NCBI GenBank assembly: GCA_030613055.1
Contig: JAUWMR010000008.1
Location: 1 to 64,000, forward strand
DNA: 64,000 nt
Direction: 5' to 3'
Origin: Desulfobacteraceae bacterium
Lineage (GTDB): Bacteria > Desulfobacterota > DSM-4660 > Desulfatiglandales > Desulfatiglandaceae
In this document: piece by piece, positions 42,711-50,884 of the stretch
Numbering within the stretch: the stretch's first letter is position 1
How the letters are laid out: every line of letters starts with the position of its first letter
Translations under genes and position numbers: made by a program
The notes under the pieces: model-generated
Databases searched by the model: none
Seen by the model: only the letters and a program-made list of their open reading frames with translations
What the model was told of the DNA's origin: nothing

Positions 42711-44037
42711 CCCCGTCGGCCGTTTCTTCTTTTCCAGCTTCTTCATCAAGCACGGTAGAATCATCAACTTTCAGATCTTTATCATTATCCGGATCGGCCG
42801 CTTTCTCACTGTTATATTTTATGGCATTATCTATAAGAGCCGACGCCCTTTTTTCGCTCATCCCGGCTATAGAAATCAAGTCTTCAACCGCAGCCCCTGC
42901 CACATCCCCGGCAGACCTGAAACCCTCATTAAAAAGATCAGAGGCCCGTTTCTCCCCCACTCCCTGCAAAGCCAGCAGTGATTTGTAACCATCCTTGACT
43001 TCTTTATTGTAATTTGCTTCGCTAATTACATCTAACCTCCATCCGGTCAACCTGGATGCCAGGCGAACATTCTGTCCTCTTTTGCCAATAGCCAGGGATA
43101 ACTGGTCATCAGGGACCACTACTTCCATAGAGCGATTTTCCTCATCAACAATCACTCTTACAATCTCGGCGGGGGCAAGGGCATTACATATGAATTTGGC
43201 CGGGTCAGCGTCCCATGTGATAATGTCAAGCTTCTCACCACGAAGTTCCTGGACTACGGCCTGCACTCTTCTTCCTTTCATTCCCACACATGCACCAACG
43301 GGATCGACATCACCGTCCTTTGACACAACGGCAATTTTAGACCTGCTGCCCGGCTCTCTCGAAATCTGCATGATTTGAACAATACCCTCATGAATTTCAG
43401 GGACTTCGTTCTCAAAAAGAGCGGAAACAAAATTTGGATGAGTCCGAGAAAGGATAATTTGTGGTCCCCTGCTGAACTCCCTTACATCTAAAACATAGCC
43501 CCTGATGCGATCTCCCTGTTTGTATGATTCTCTTGGGATCTGTTCTTTACCGGGTAATTCTGCCTCTGTCCGACCGAGGTTGACAATAATTGCGCCCCTG
43601 TCAAATCGCTGGACTATTCCATTTATAATTTCTCCTCGCCTGTCCTTGAAGTCATCATAGACGACATGTCTTTCGGCCTCCTTTAGTCGCTGTATGACAA
43701 CCTGTTTGGCAGATTGTGCAGCTATCCTTCCAAACTTTTCAGTTTCCATCTTGACTCCGAGACTGTCTCCTAATTCGGAGTCGGGATCCATCTTATGGGC
43801 GTCCTCGAGGGATATCTCAAGGTTCTCATCCTTCACATCTTCCACCACTTCCTTGAATTCAAAAACCTCAATTTCTCCTAATTCCTCATTGTAGCTGGCT
43901 TCCAGATCATAATCCGGGCCAAGTTTTTTGCGTGCAGCAGCCTTAACAGCCTCCTCAAGGGCGTTTATTAAGATATCTCGCTCAACACCTTTTTCGCGGC
44001 TAACTTGCTCAATCATCCTTGTTAAATCTGAAATCAT
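42703..44037 (-). CDS. nusA: Transcription termination/antitermination factor NusA
   Basis: A 444-residue RNA polymerase-binding protein. It has the N-terminal RNAP-binding domain (IEQVSREKGVERDILINALE), S1 (INGIVQRFDRGAIIVNLG), KH1/KH2 (SKIAVVSKDGDVDPVGACVG; LAIGKRGQNVRLASRLTG) and one C-terminal helix-hairpin-helix repeat region (LALQGVGEKRASDLFNEGF). An upstream GTG (44052) overlaps GGTGGAG, which is better read as the Shine-Dalgarno site for ATG 44037. Its product may regulate its own operon at the terminator before rimP. Confidence 0.96.
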   Translation of the reverse strand: MISDLTRMIEQVSREKGVERDILINALEEAVKAAARKKLGPDYDLEASYNEELGEIEVFEFKEVVEDVKDENLEISLEDAHKMDPDSELGDSLGVKMETEKFGRIAAQSAKQVVIQRLKEAERHVVYDDFKDRRGEIINGIVQRFDRGAIIVNLGRTEAELPGKEQIPRESYKQGDRIRGYVLDVREFSRGPQIILSRTHPNFVSALFENEVPEIHEGIVQIMQISREPGSRSKIAVVSKDGDVDPVGACVGMKGRRVQAVVQELRGEKLDIITWDADPAKFICNALAPAEIVRVIVDEENRSMEVVVPDDQLSLAIGKRGQNVRLASRLTGWRLDVISEANYNKEVKDGYKSLLALQGVGEKRASDLFNEGFRSAGDVAGAAVEDLISIAGMSEKRASALIDNAIKYNSEKAADPDNDKDLKVDDSTVLDEEAGKEETADGDA

Positions 44038-44199
44038 GTCTTTTTGCTCCACCTGAAGTTTGAGTTTAAATTTTTTACGGTTATCAATTTTGACGGCTTC
44101 ATAAAAAGTCCAAATCCATATTTTTGATGCCCATAACTAAGTTAAAATACTACATGCAAATTCTACTTTTTGCGTATTTTGTGCCTTTTTGCGGCTATA
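44038..44199. repeat. Repeat-derived insertion in the rimP-nusA gap
   Basis: It holds GGCTTCATAAAAAGTCCAAA (about 44094), similar to the terminal sequence of the MITE-like elements, and TTTTGTGCCTTTTTGCGGCT with following bases (about 44173-44200), the motif also seen at 2946 and 28735. The motif runs up to the rimP stop codon. The rimP-nusA junction is usually close, so an inserted repeat is likely. Confidence 0.6.
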
Positions 44200-44673
44200 T
44201 CAGTTTTCAGACTCATATACCAGATTAGCCTTTGCAACATCACTCAGGTGCAATGAAACCAGATCTTTTTCAACTTCAAGATACAACGCCCCACCCTTAA
44301 CCCTGCGCAAATATCCTGTGAAATTCTTTCGCCTCTCAACCGGAACCGCCATTTTGACCCTGATTTTTTTTCCGATTGCCCTCATAAAATCCTTTTCCTT
44401 TCTAAGGGACCTGTTAATACCGGGAGACGAAACCTCAAGGACATATGCATGGTCAATGATATCTTTCACATCGATCAATTCACCGATTTCTCTGCTCACT
44501 TTCGCACAATCGTCTAACGAGATACCACCTTCCTTATCCAGGAAAATCCTGAGCACAAGCCTGCCGTGCTCTGAAAGATATTTAATGTCCACGAGCTCAA
44601 ATCCCATTTCATCAATGATGGGCTCTATGAGTTGAGTTACTTCCTTATTTACGAAATCGACAGCACTTAACAT
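44200..44673 (-). CDS. rimP: Ribosome maturation factor RimP
   Basis: A 157-residue protein needed for 30S assembly. Motifs: VTQLIEPIIDEMGFELVDIK, RLVLRIFLDKEGGISLDDCA, YVLEVSSPGINRSLRKEKDF and a C-terminal SH3-like domain (NFTGYLRRVKGGALYLEVEK). Length fits. Its ATG lies only about 30 bases downstream of an intrinsic terminator that follows tRNA-Gly, so expression may depend on terminator read-through or on a promoter within the tRNA-terminator interval. Confidence 0.96.
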   Translation of the reverse strand: MLSAVDFVNKEVTQLIEPIIDEMGFELVDIKYLSEHGRLVLRIFLDKEGGISLDDCAKVSREIGELIDVKDIIDHAYVLEVSSPGINRSLRKEKDFMRAIGKKIRVKMAVPVERRKNFTGYLRRVKGGALYLEVEKDLVSLHLSDVAKANLVYESEN

Positions 44674-44702
44674 AGGCGCAACTTTAAAGCCACAAATCCG
44701 AA

Positions 44703-44733
44703 TAATAAAAAAGCGGGATCAATGACCCGCTTC
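44703..44733 (-). terminator. Rho-independent terminator between tRNA-Gly and rimP
   Basis: Read on the minus strand: AAGCGGG, a TCATTGA loop, TCCCGCTT, then a T-rich tract (TTTTTTATTATT). The stem is GC-rich with A/T closing pairs. It lies about 160 bases after the tRNA end and about 30 before rimP, placing it to limit entry into rimP-nusA-infB. Confidence 0.88.
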
Positions 44734-44896
44734 CTTACTGCAGACTAAAATGTATGGCGTTTTAATACATAAAATCCCTTAAGGAATATGAAAAAAACAA
44801 CACATAGTCCGCAATCCGAAGTAAGCCAACCCTTCTTCAAATCTGGTCAGCAACCTCAAAAAGGGAAACAGGCCGAACCTGAATCAATGAAAAAGG

Positions 44897-44972
44897 TGGA
44901 GCGGGCAACGGGGTTCGAACCCGCGACACCAAGCTTGGGAAGCTTGTACTCTACCAACTGAGATATGCCCGC
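44897..44972 (-). tRNA. tRNA-Gly (CCC anticodon)
   Basis: Minus strand. The acceptor arm GCGGGCA pairs with TGCCCGC, discriminator T, and an encoded CCA ends the 76-nt gene. The D-arm contains CTCAGTTGGTAGAG. The anticodon stem CAAGC/GCTTG encloses the loop TTCCCAA, giving anticodon CCC (glycine codon GGG). The T-arm GCGGGTTCGAACCCCGT has the invariant TTCGA core. All arms pair well. Confidence 0.97.
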
Positions 44973-44993
44973 ACTAAAATCCTTTCAGATGTA

Positions 44994-45022
44994 CTTATAT
45001 TTTACTCGAACGCTTCAGTCAA
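44994..45022 (-). promoter_or_regulatory. Sigma-70-type promoter for tRNA-Gly
   Basis: Minus strand: -35 TTGACT (45017-45022), a 17-base spacer, and -10 TATAAG (44994-44999). Transcription would begin about 14 bases ahead of the tRNA. Both hexamers differ from consensus at one base. It is the only clear promoter upstream of the tRNA-rimP-nusA series. Confidence 0.75.
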
Positions 45023-45182
45023 GAGATATTTACCCATTCCGGTCATCCATACAGTAAAAATCTTGACATTGAATCCCGTTAAAAATAGAATTAAAGCGTA
45101 TATTTTACATCACACTGAATATCGGGCACAAAATTTATAACCATCACAATATATTTGTGCTTTATCAGGAGAGAAAACATCC

Positions 45183-46037
45183 TTGGAAGATGACACGGAA
45201 CAAGGTTTTTTCGCCCTCATTAAATCTCTAATAAAAAGAAAGGCCCACCCGGAGAACAGCGACGATCTGGCAGAAGAAATCCATGATCTTGTGGATGAAG
45301 GGCAGGCCAAGGGCCTTATCAGTGATGAAGAATCCGATATGGTCTTCGGTGTACTCGACTTAAGAGAGACCAGTGCCCATTCCATAATGATTCCACGCAC
45401 AGATATCTCTTCAGCTCCTCTGGAGTCCACATTGGGTGAAGTGATTAAGCTTGTTACCGATTGCGGCCATACAAGAATTCCAATCCATAATGACAATATA
45501 GATGAGATCGTCGGCATCCTTCATGCAAAAGACCTTCTCAAGCAGTGGGGAAAAGATCCTGCATCTAAAATCCCGCTGGAAATCCTCAGAAAACCCTGTT
45601 TTGTACCAGGATCCCAGAAGGCCAGTGAACTGTTAGGAGACCTGAAAGAAAAAAAGACCCATTTGGCCATTGTCACCGATGAATACGGGGGCACGGCAGG
45701 AATTATTACTGTTGAGGATATCCTTGAGGAAATCGTCGGGGAAATCATGGATGAGCACGATGAAGAATACCCCCTCCTGACCGTCATGGATGATGGATCA
45801 CTCCTTGTAGACGCCCGCCTTGAGATTGAAAAATTAGAGGACCATCTCGGGCTTGAACTGCCCAGGGGAGACTTTGAATCTGTAGGTGGGTTCATAATTC
45901 ACCTTTTGGGAAGGCTCCCTCAGGTAAATGAAATAATTCCGTTTAAAGACCTGGAAATTACCATCAATAGCGCTGATCAACGAAAAATTGATAAAGTCAT
46001 CATCACACACAAGGCACCCGCGGACCTATCCGAATAA
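45183..46037 (+). CDS. CorC/HlyC-type CBS-domain protein (hemolysin-related, transporter-associated)
   Basis: A 284-residue soluble protein with two CBS domains (DLRETSAHSIMIPRTDISSA onward; HLAIVTDEYGGTAGIITVED) and a C-terminal CorC_HlyC/transporter-associated domain (ESVGGFIIHLLGRLPQVNEI). The membrane DUF21 domain of longer relatives is absent, as in E. coli CorC (YbeX). Association with magnesium/cobalt export is the family annotation. The frame starts at TTG 45183. It lies upstream of lnt, the same neighbour as ybeX-lnt in enterobacteria, so a link to envelope biogenesis is plausible. Confidence 0.92.
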   Translation: MEDDTEQGFFALIKSLIKRKAHPENSDDLAEEIHDLVDEGQAKGLISDEESDMVFGVLDLRETSAHSIMIPRTDISSAPLESTLGEVIKLVTDCGHTRIPIHNDNIDEIVGILHAKDLLKQWGKDPASKIPLEILRKPCFVPGSQKASELLGDLKEKKTHLAIVTDEYGGTAGIITVEDILEEIVGEIMDEHDEEYPLLTVMDDGSLLVDARLEIEKLEDHLGLELPRGDFESVGGFIIHLLGRLPQVNEIIPFKDLEITINSADQRKIDKVIITHKAPADLSE

Positions 46038-46124
46038 AGAATCCACGCCCATCGAAGATCCCGCTACGCGGGGGAGGACCAAGTTTTAAATGCAAGAATA
46101 AAAAAATGGAAGTATACGCAGACT

Positions 46125-47720
46125 ATGAGCTCTAATAGCAACTACAACCTTCATGGCATAATTGGTAAGCAACCGGCCCTCTCTGCCAGCAAAGTGTTCT
46201 TTGCCCTACTGTCAGGGGCAATGCTAACGGCATCCTTTCCACCCTCAAAGCTCTCCTTCCTCGCCTGGTTTGCATTGGTTCCGCTCCTCAAAGCCATTGA
46301 TAATGAGTCCTTTTTCGGGGCCTTTAAATATGGGTTTATAGCCGGCGCGGTCCATTACCTGACTCTGCTCTATTGGATTGTGGTGGTACTTGAGCGTTAT
46401 GGAAGCCTGAATGCTATCGTAAGCCTCGGTCCTCTCATTCTTTTGTGTTTATATTTGGCCCTTTACCCTGCCTTTTTTTCCGCTCTGACTACATACCTCA
46501 CGGGCTCCCGTTTTTTTCTGCTGTTTATGCCCGGTATCTGGGTCGGACTTGAATATGTAAGGGCAAAATTACTAACGGGTTTTCCCTGGTGCCTGTTGGG
46601 ATACACCCAATACGATCACCTTCACTTCATACAGGTAGCCGACCTCTGCGGCGTATATGGCGTATCCTTTCTGATCGTTCTACTAAACGGGCTTGTGTAC
46701 CATCTCTTTTTCCATTTATATAATAAAAACCGCAGGCTTCTCAAGTGGGAGGTCCTGATTACCGCGCTGCTTGTGAGTGCAACACTGGCATATGGGCATT
46801 TTCGTCTATCAGCCGACAAAAGGGAAAAAGAGGTCCGCAGGCAAGTTAATGCAGTAGTTATCCAGGGCAATATTGACCAGTCCCTTAAATGGGAGACTTC
46901 ATACCAGGCCAAGACCATGGAGACCTATCAAAGGCTTACCCGTGCGGCCTTTGACTTCAATCCGGAACTTATTGTATGGCCCGAAACATCCGTGCCCTTT
47001 TTCTTTCAGGATGATGTAAACTTTTCCCCGAAAATATATTTACTTTCAAGGGAATCTGATACTCTCCTTGTTTTCGGCAGTCCCGCCTATAAGAAGCATT
47101 ATGAAAAAACAAAATACTACAATCGTGCTTATTTGATCACACCTGACAATACCCCCCCACAGTACTATGACAAGGTTCGGCTTGTACCCTTTGGCGAGTA
47201 TATTCCCCTGAAAAAATATCTTTTTTTTATTAACCGCCTTGTTCCGGCCGCAGGCGATTTTGAACAGGGAAACAGGGTGGCCCCCTTGAAGGGCAAACAC
47301 CTCTCCATGGGCGTTCTGATATGCTTTGAGGCCATATTTCCGGATCTGGCTCGCGCCCATGCAATGGCTGGAGCCAACTTGTTGGTTAACCTTACTAACG
47401 ATGCCTGGTTTGGTTCGACGAGCGCGCCCTATCAGCATCTGAGTATGACCGTATTCCGTGCCGTTGAAAACAGGCTCCCGCTGATACGAGCTGCAAACAC
47501 CGGTTTCAGTGCGTTTATTCGGCCCCAGGGTGAAATCATCGCATTGAGTACGCTTTTCAATGAAAAAACCCTGAAGGCATCCATTGACATACCCAATGCC
47601 CCCTTAACATTCTATGCGCGTTTCGGAGACCTGTTCGCCTTCTCCCTTTTAGCCATTTCACTCATTAAGGTCCTTCTCTTTTTATGGAACAGATGGATTG
47701 CCGGCAGGATTGACGATTGA
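46125..47720 (+). CDS. lnt: Apolipoprotein N-acyltransferase
   Basis: A 531-residue inner-membrane enzyme that adds the third acyl chain to lipoproteins. The N-terminal half has about six to seven helices (VFFALLSGAMLTASFPPSKL; LIVLLNGLVYHLFFHL). The periplasmic nitrilase-like domain carries the catalytic Glu in IVWPETSVPFF, Lys in YDKVRLVPFGEYIPL and Cys in MGVLICFEAIFPDLAR. A last helix lies near FGDLFAFSLLAISLIKVLLF. It implies a Gram-negative outer membrane with triacylated lipoproteins, such as the M48 protease at 29880. ATG 46125 follows the corC-like gene by 87 bases. Confidence 0.96.
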   Translation: MSSNSNYNLHGIIGKQPALSASKVFFALLSGAMLTASFPPSKLSFLAWFALVPLLKAIDNESFFGAFKYGFIAGAVHYLTLLYWIVVVLERYGSLNAIVSLGPLILLCLYLALYPAFFSALTTYLTGSRFFLLFMPGIWVGLEYVRAKLLTGFPWCLLGYTQYDHLHFIQVADLCGVYGVSFLIVLLNGLVYHLFFHLYNKNRRLLKWEVLITALLVSATLAYGHFRLSADKREKEVRRQVNAVVIQGNIDQSLKWETSYQAKTMETYQRLTRAAFDFNPELIVWPETSVPFFFQDDVNFSPKIYLLSRESDTLLVFGSPAYKKHYEKTKYYNRAYLITPDNTPPQYYDKVRLVPFGEYIPLKKYLFFINRLVPAAGDFEQGNRVAPLKGKHLSMGVLICFEAIFPDLARAHAMAGANLLVNLTNDAWFGSTSAPYQHLSMTVFRAVENRLPLIRAANTGFSAFIRPQGEIIALSTLFNEKTLKASIDIPNAPLTFYARFGDLFAFSLLAISLIKVLLFLWNRWIAGRIDD

Positions 47721-47892
47721 TGATTTGTGATTAATATGATTGGAAAACAGTAAACCCTAACTCGGAACCTGTTAACGCCTGCAAAAAATTATTATCAATA
47801 ATAAAGAATCCACGCCCATCGAAGATCCCGCTATGCGGGGAAGGACGGCAGGCAGGTTTCAGGCGTAAACCAAATAGATCAGGAGAAATAAA

Positions 47893-48991
47893 ATGGATCA
47901 GGAACTCATGGAAAAAATTGATCATATTATGGTTCAACTCGATGACCTTCGAGGTCATCTTTGACCTGGATGAGCAACAACAAGAGCTTGAAAAAATTGA
48001 AAACATAATGTCAAAGGCCGACTTCTGGCAGAAGGATCAGGCGGAAATCTTACGGCTGACTCAAAAAAGATCGATACTGCGGGAAAAAATCGATACGTGG
48101 CATAATCTTCACGATAATACCGAAGATGCCAGGATCTTAGCCGAGATGGCCTTTGATGAAGATGATAGGGCTACCCTTGAAGAGATTGAGAAGGATGTAT
48201 GCGGCCTGCAAAAACGGATTAAAGACCTCGAGTTCCAATCGCTCCTTGGAGACCCCGATGACGGGCGGAATGGGATTGTATCCATAAATGCCGGAGCCGG
48301 GGGTACAGAAGCCCAGGACTGGGTGGAAATGCTCTTGAGAATGTTCGTTCGCTGGAGTGAAGAAAAGGGTATGCAGGTCCGTGTAATCGATTATCTTCCC
48401 GGCGATGAGGCCGGCATCAAGAACGTCACCTTTACGGTAAGCGGCCCTTACGCTTACGGATACCTCAAATCAGAACATGGTATCCACCGTATGGTCAGAA
48501 TGTCTCCCTTTGACGCTACCGGAAGAAGACACACCTCATTTGCCTCTGTTTCCGTCCTTCCGGAAGTGGATACGGAGATAAAAATTGAAATCGAGGAAAA
48601 AGATCTTCGCATTGACACTTACAGGGCCAGTGGTCCAGGCGGCCAGCATGTAAACAAGACCAGTTCTGCCGTAAGGATTACGCATCTTCCCACCGGAACC
48701 GTTGCACAATGCCAGAATGAAAAATCCCAGCATCGCAACAGGGAGATGGCCTTAAAGGTGCTGAAGGCCAAGCTTTATCAGCTTGAAAAGGGGAAACAGG
48801 ATCAAAAGAAACAACAGGAACACCAGACCCAAAAAGACATCGCATGGGGCAGCCAGATAAGATCCTATGTCTTTAATCCCTACAGAATGGTCAAAGATCA
48901 CCGGACTAATGTAGAAATAGGCGATGTGGAAAGGGTCATGGATGGAGACATCAATCTTTTCATTGACGCCTACTTAAGGCTCAAGGACTAA
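47893..48991 (+). CDS. prfB: Peptide chain release factor 2, with programmed +1 frameshift
   Basis: RF2 recognises UAA/UGA. The gene starts at ATG 47893 (AGGAG ahead), is read for 23 codons to RGHL, meets an in-frame TGA (47962-47964), and continues in the +1 frame from GAC 47963 as DLDEQQQELEKIE, giving about 365 residues, the normal RF2 length. The later frame has the SPF-type motif VRMSPFDATGRRHTSF and the catalytic SGPGGQHVNKTSSAVR. An annotator reading a single frame would wrongly start at 47918 or later and lose the N-terminus. Frameshifting lets RF2 control its own amount. Confidence 0.95.
47950..47965 (+). promoter_or_regulatory. RF2 programmed +1 frameshift site
   Basis: CGAGGTCATCTTTGAC: the slippery CTT (47959-47961), in-frame stop TGA (47962-47964) and following C match the classical CTT-TGA-C site. 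A GAGG element (about 47951-47954) is placed like the internal Shine-Dalgarno sequence, though weaker than AGGGGG of E. coli. Confidence 0.93.
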
Positions 48992-49159
48992 GGCAAAAGA
49001 TGCCTTGGGTCATCTCGGATTAGTGTAAAAATCTGATTCCATGTAACACTTTAGCTCTTTGAAAAAATCGATCATAGACTGTAGGGACGTGGGGATCTCC
49101 ATGTCCCGGTCCTGTTTTTAATGAGCTAAACTATTACGATTTCATGTTTTTGATGGGGC

Positions 49160-50884
49160 CTATCCTCCCTTATAAACCTGATCAATGCTTGATATATATG
49201 CTCTTATGCCCTCACAAATTCCATCGGCCATGCTTTCCTGGTATCTCTTACTGACCAGCCTCTTGCGTTCCGTTGCATTTGTCAGGAAGCCCGTCTCCAC
49301 AAGTATTGCGGGCATCTGTGCGCCAATCAACACATAGAAAGGGGCCTGCTTTACACCCAGGTCTTTAATTTTCTTATATCTCTTCTTGGCCCGCCCCACC
49401 ATTCCCTTTTGGACAGCATGGGCAAGGCGGCTCGATTCATGAATCTTTGTGTTCAGCATCAGGTCATTTAAAATCGTCTGGAGGTCACTTATATTCTTTT
49501 CCGAGGTGGCATTCTCCCTTGCCGCCACCATAATGGCCCTTTTATCAGTCGCCATATTCAGAAAATAGGTCTCCAGTCCCTGAATTCTCCTGTCCCTGTG
49601 GGCGTTAATATGCAGCGAGATAAACAGGTCCGCCTTTTTCATATTGGCAACGGCCGTCCTCTGCTCTAAGGACAGGAAAACATCCCTGGTTCTTGTAAGG
49701 AAGACCTCGCATCCAAATTTCTTTTCTATTTTTTTTGCCAGAAGTTTAGCAATACTCAAAACAATGTTTTTTTCCTTAATTCCTCCCCGGGCAAAACAAC
49801 CCGGGTCTTTGCCCCCATGTCCCGGGTCAATCACGATTCTCTTGACATTCAAGCCGAGTTGCCTGGCAAGGGACACGGTACGATCAGGGGTCTCTGCCTT
49901 TCGTATACCTTTCACGGGAGTCCTTTTCCTAACGGCCGGCTTTGATTTAGCTTTTGAAACGATCCTTTCACGCTTTCCGACGTCCACCACGATTCGAAAA
50001 GGATCATGCAGATGGAAAACCTTATATCCTCCTATACTTTCAATATCCAATACGACTCGCACCGTGTCTTTTGTATACTGACCCGCACGCGCCCTCTGGA
50101 GCAGCCCGTCCTTAATGTCTATCGGCCTGTCAATCTGGGAAGTCACCTCTGATTTCTTGAGGTCAAGATAAAGCCTGCGCGGTTTTTTATGGTCGGGATC
50201 CGCCTTGATCAGGTGATGCTCATATTTCACGGGACTTTTCAGGTCAATCACGATACGTGTGTAATTAGCGGTTGACCAATAGCGGATATCTCTTACGGGA
50301 ATCAGTCCTGTTTCAGGGGCACCGCTAACCTTTGTCTCTTTTTTCGCATCTACTTTGCTAAGGGTTATGGCTAACTCATCTAACCTCTTCCTGGCCTTTG
50401 GCCGCATATCACCGGAGGGAAATTTAATATCCACTTTTAGAAATTCCACATAGGCCTGGGATGGGTTCTTCTTGTATCTGTAATAAATCTCTCCGATCCG
50501 ATACTGCGCGTCATCAGCCAGACGATGTTTCCTGTATTTGTCCACCAACTGCCCGTAAAGATCGAGGGCTTCATCTATATCCTTAGACATGCCGGAATAG
50601 GCATAAAGGCCCGCATAAAGTCCGGCAGAATGATAGATCGCCCATGCCGCCTTGTCACTCCCAGGGTAACGGGCGTAAATCTTTTTATAGCGACGGGCGC
50701 AGTTTACCCAGTTGTGACGATATCTTTTTTTCTGAGACGACTTGTTCAAAGCCTTGCGGCACTGATCCGCTTCTTTAAGGAGCGTGGCAGGATTTGTGGT
50801 GGTGGCACAAATAGCGCCAGACCGCAGTCCAAGTAAAACGGCCAAGAGAACCAATACCAAAATGTAACTGATTTTCTTTTTCAT
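49160..50884 (-). CDS. N-acetylmuramoyl-L-alanine amidase with TPR-like and AMIN domains (AmiC-like)
   Basis: A 574-residue exported peptidoglycan amidase. The signal peptide (ILVLVLLAVLLGLRSGAICA) is followed by a helical tetratrico-like region (about 40-175: AAWAIYHSAGLYAGLYAYSG; DDAQYRIGEIYYRYKKNPSQ), then an AMIN domain for envelope targeting (about 200-310). Amidase_3 closes it, with zinc ligands in VIDPGHGGKDPG, KEKNIVLSI, LFISLHINAHRD and catalytic Glu in ILVETGFLTN. The ATG overlaps the mutS stop. The N-terminal repeat region is an addition to the AmiC plan, seen in several Desulfobacterota. Confidence 0.94.
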   Translation of the reverse strand: MKKKISYILVLVLLAVLLGLRSGAICATTTNPATLLKEADQCRKALNKSSQKKRYRHNWVNCARRYKKIYARYPGSDKAAWAIYHSAGLYAGLYAYSGMSKDIDEALDLYGQLVDKYRKHRLADDAQYRIGEIYYRYKKNPSQAYVEFLKVDIKFPSGDMRPKARKRLDELAITLSKVDAKKETKVSGAPETGLIPVRDIRYWSTANYTRIVIDLKSPVKYEHHLIKADPDHKKPRRLYLDLKKSEVTSQIDRPIDIKDGLLQRARAGQYTKDTVRVVLDIESIGGYKVFHLHDPFRIVVDVGKRERIVSKAKSKPAVRKRTPVKGIRKAETPDRTVSLARQLGLNVKRIVIDPGHGGKDPGCFARGGIKEKNIVLSIAKLLAKKIEKKFGCEVFLTRTRDVFLSLEQRTAVANMKKADLFISLHINAHRDRRIQGLETYFLNMATDKRAIMVAARENATSEKNISDLQTILNDLMLNTKIHESSRLAHAVQKGMVGRAKKRYKKIKDLGVKQAPFYVLIGAQMPAILVETGFLTNATERKRLVSKRYQESMADGICEGIRAYISSIDQVYKGG

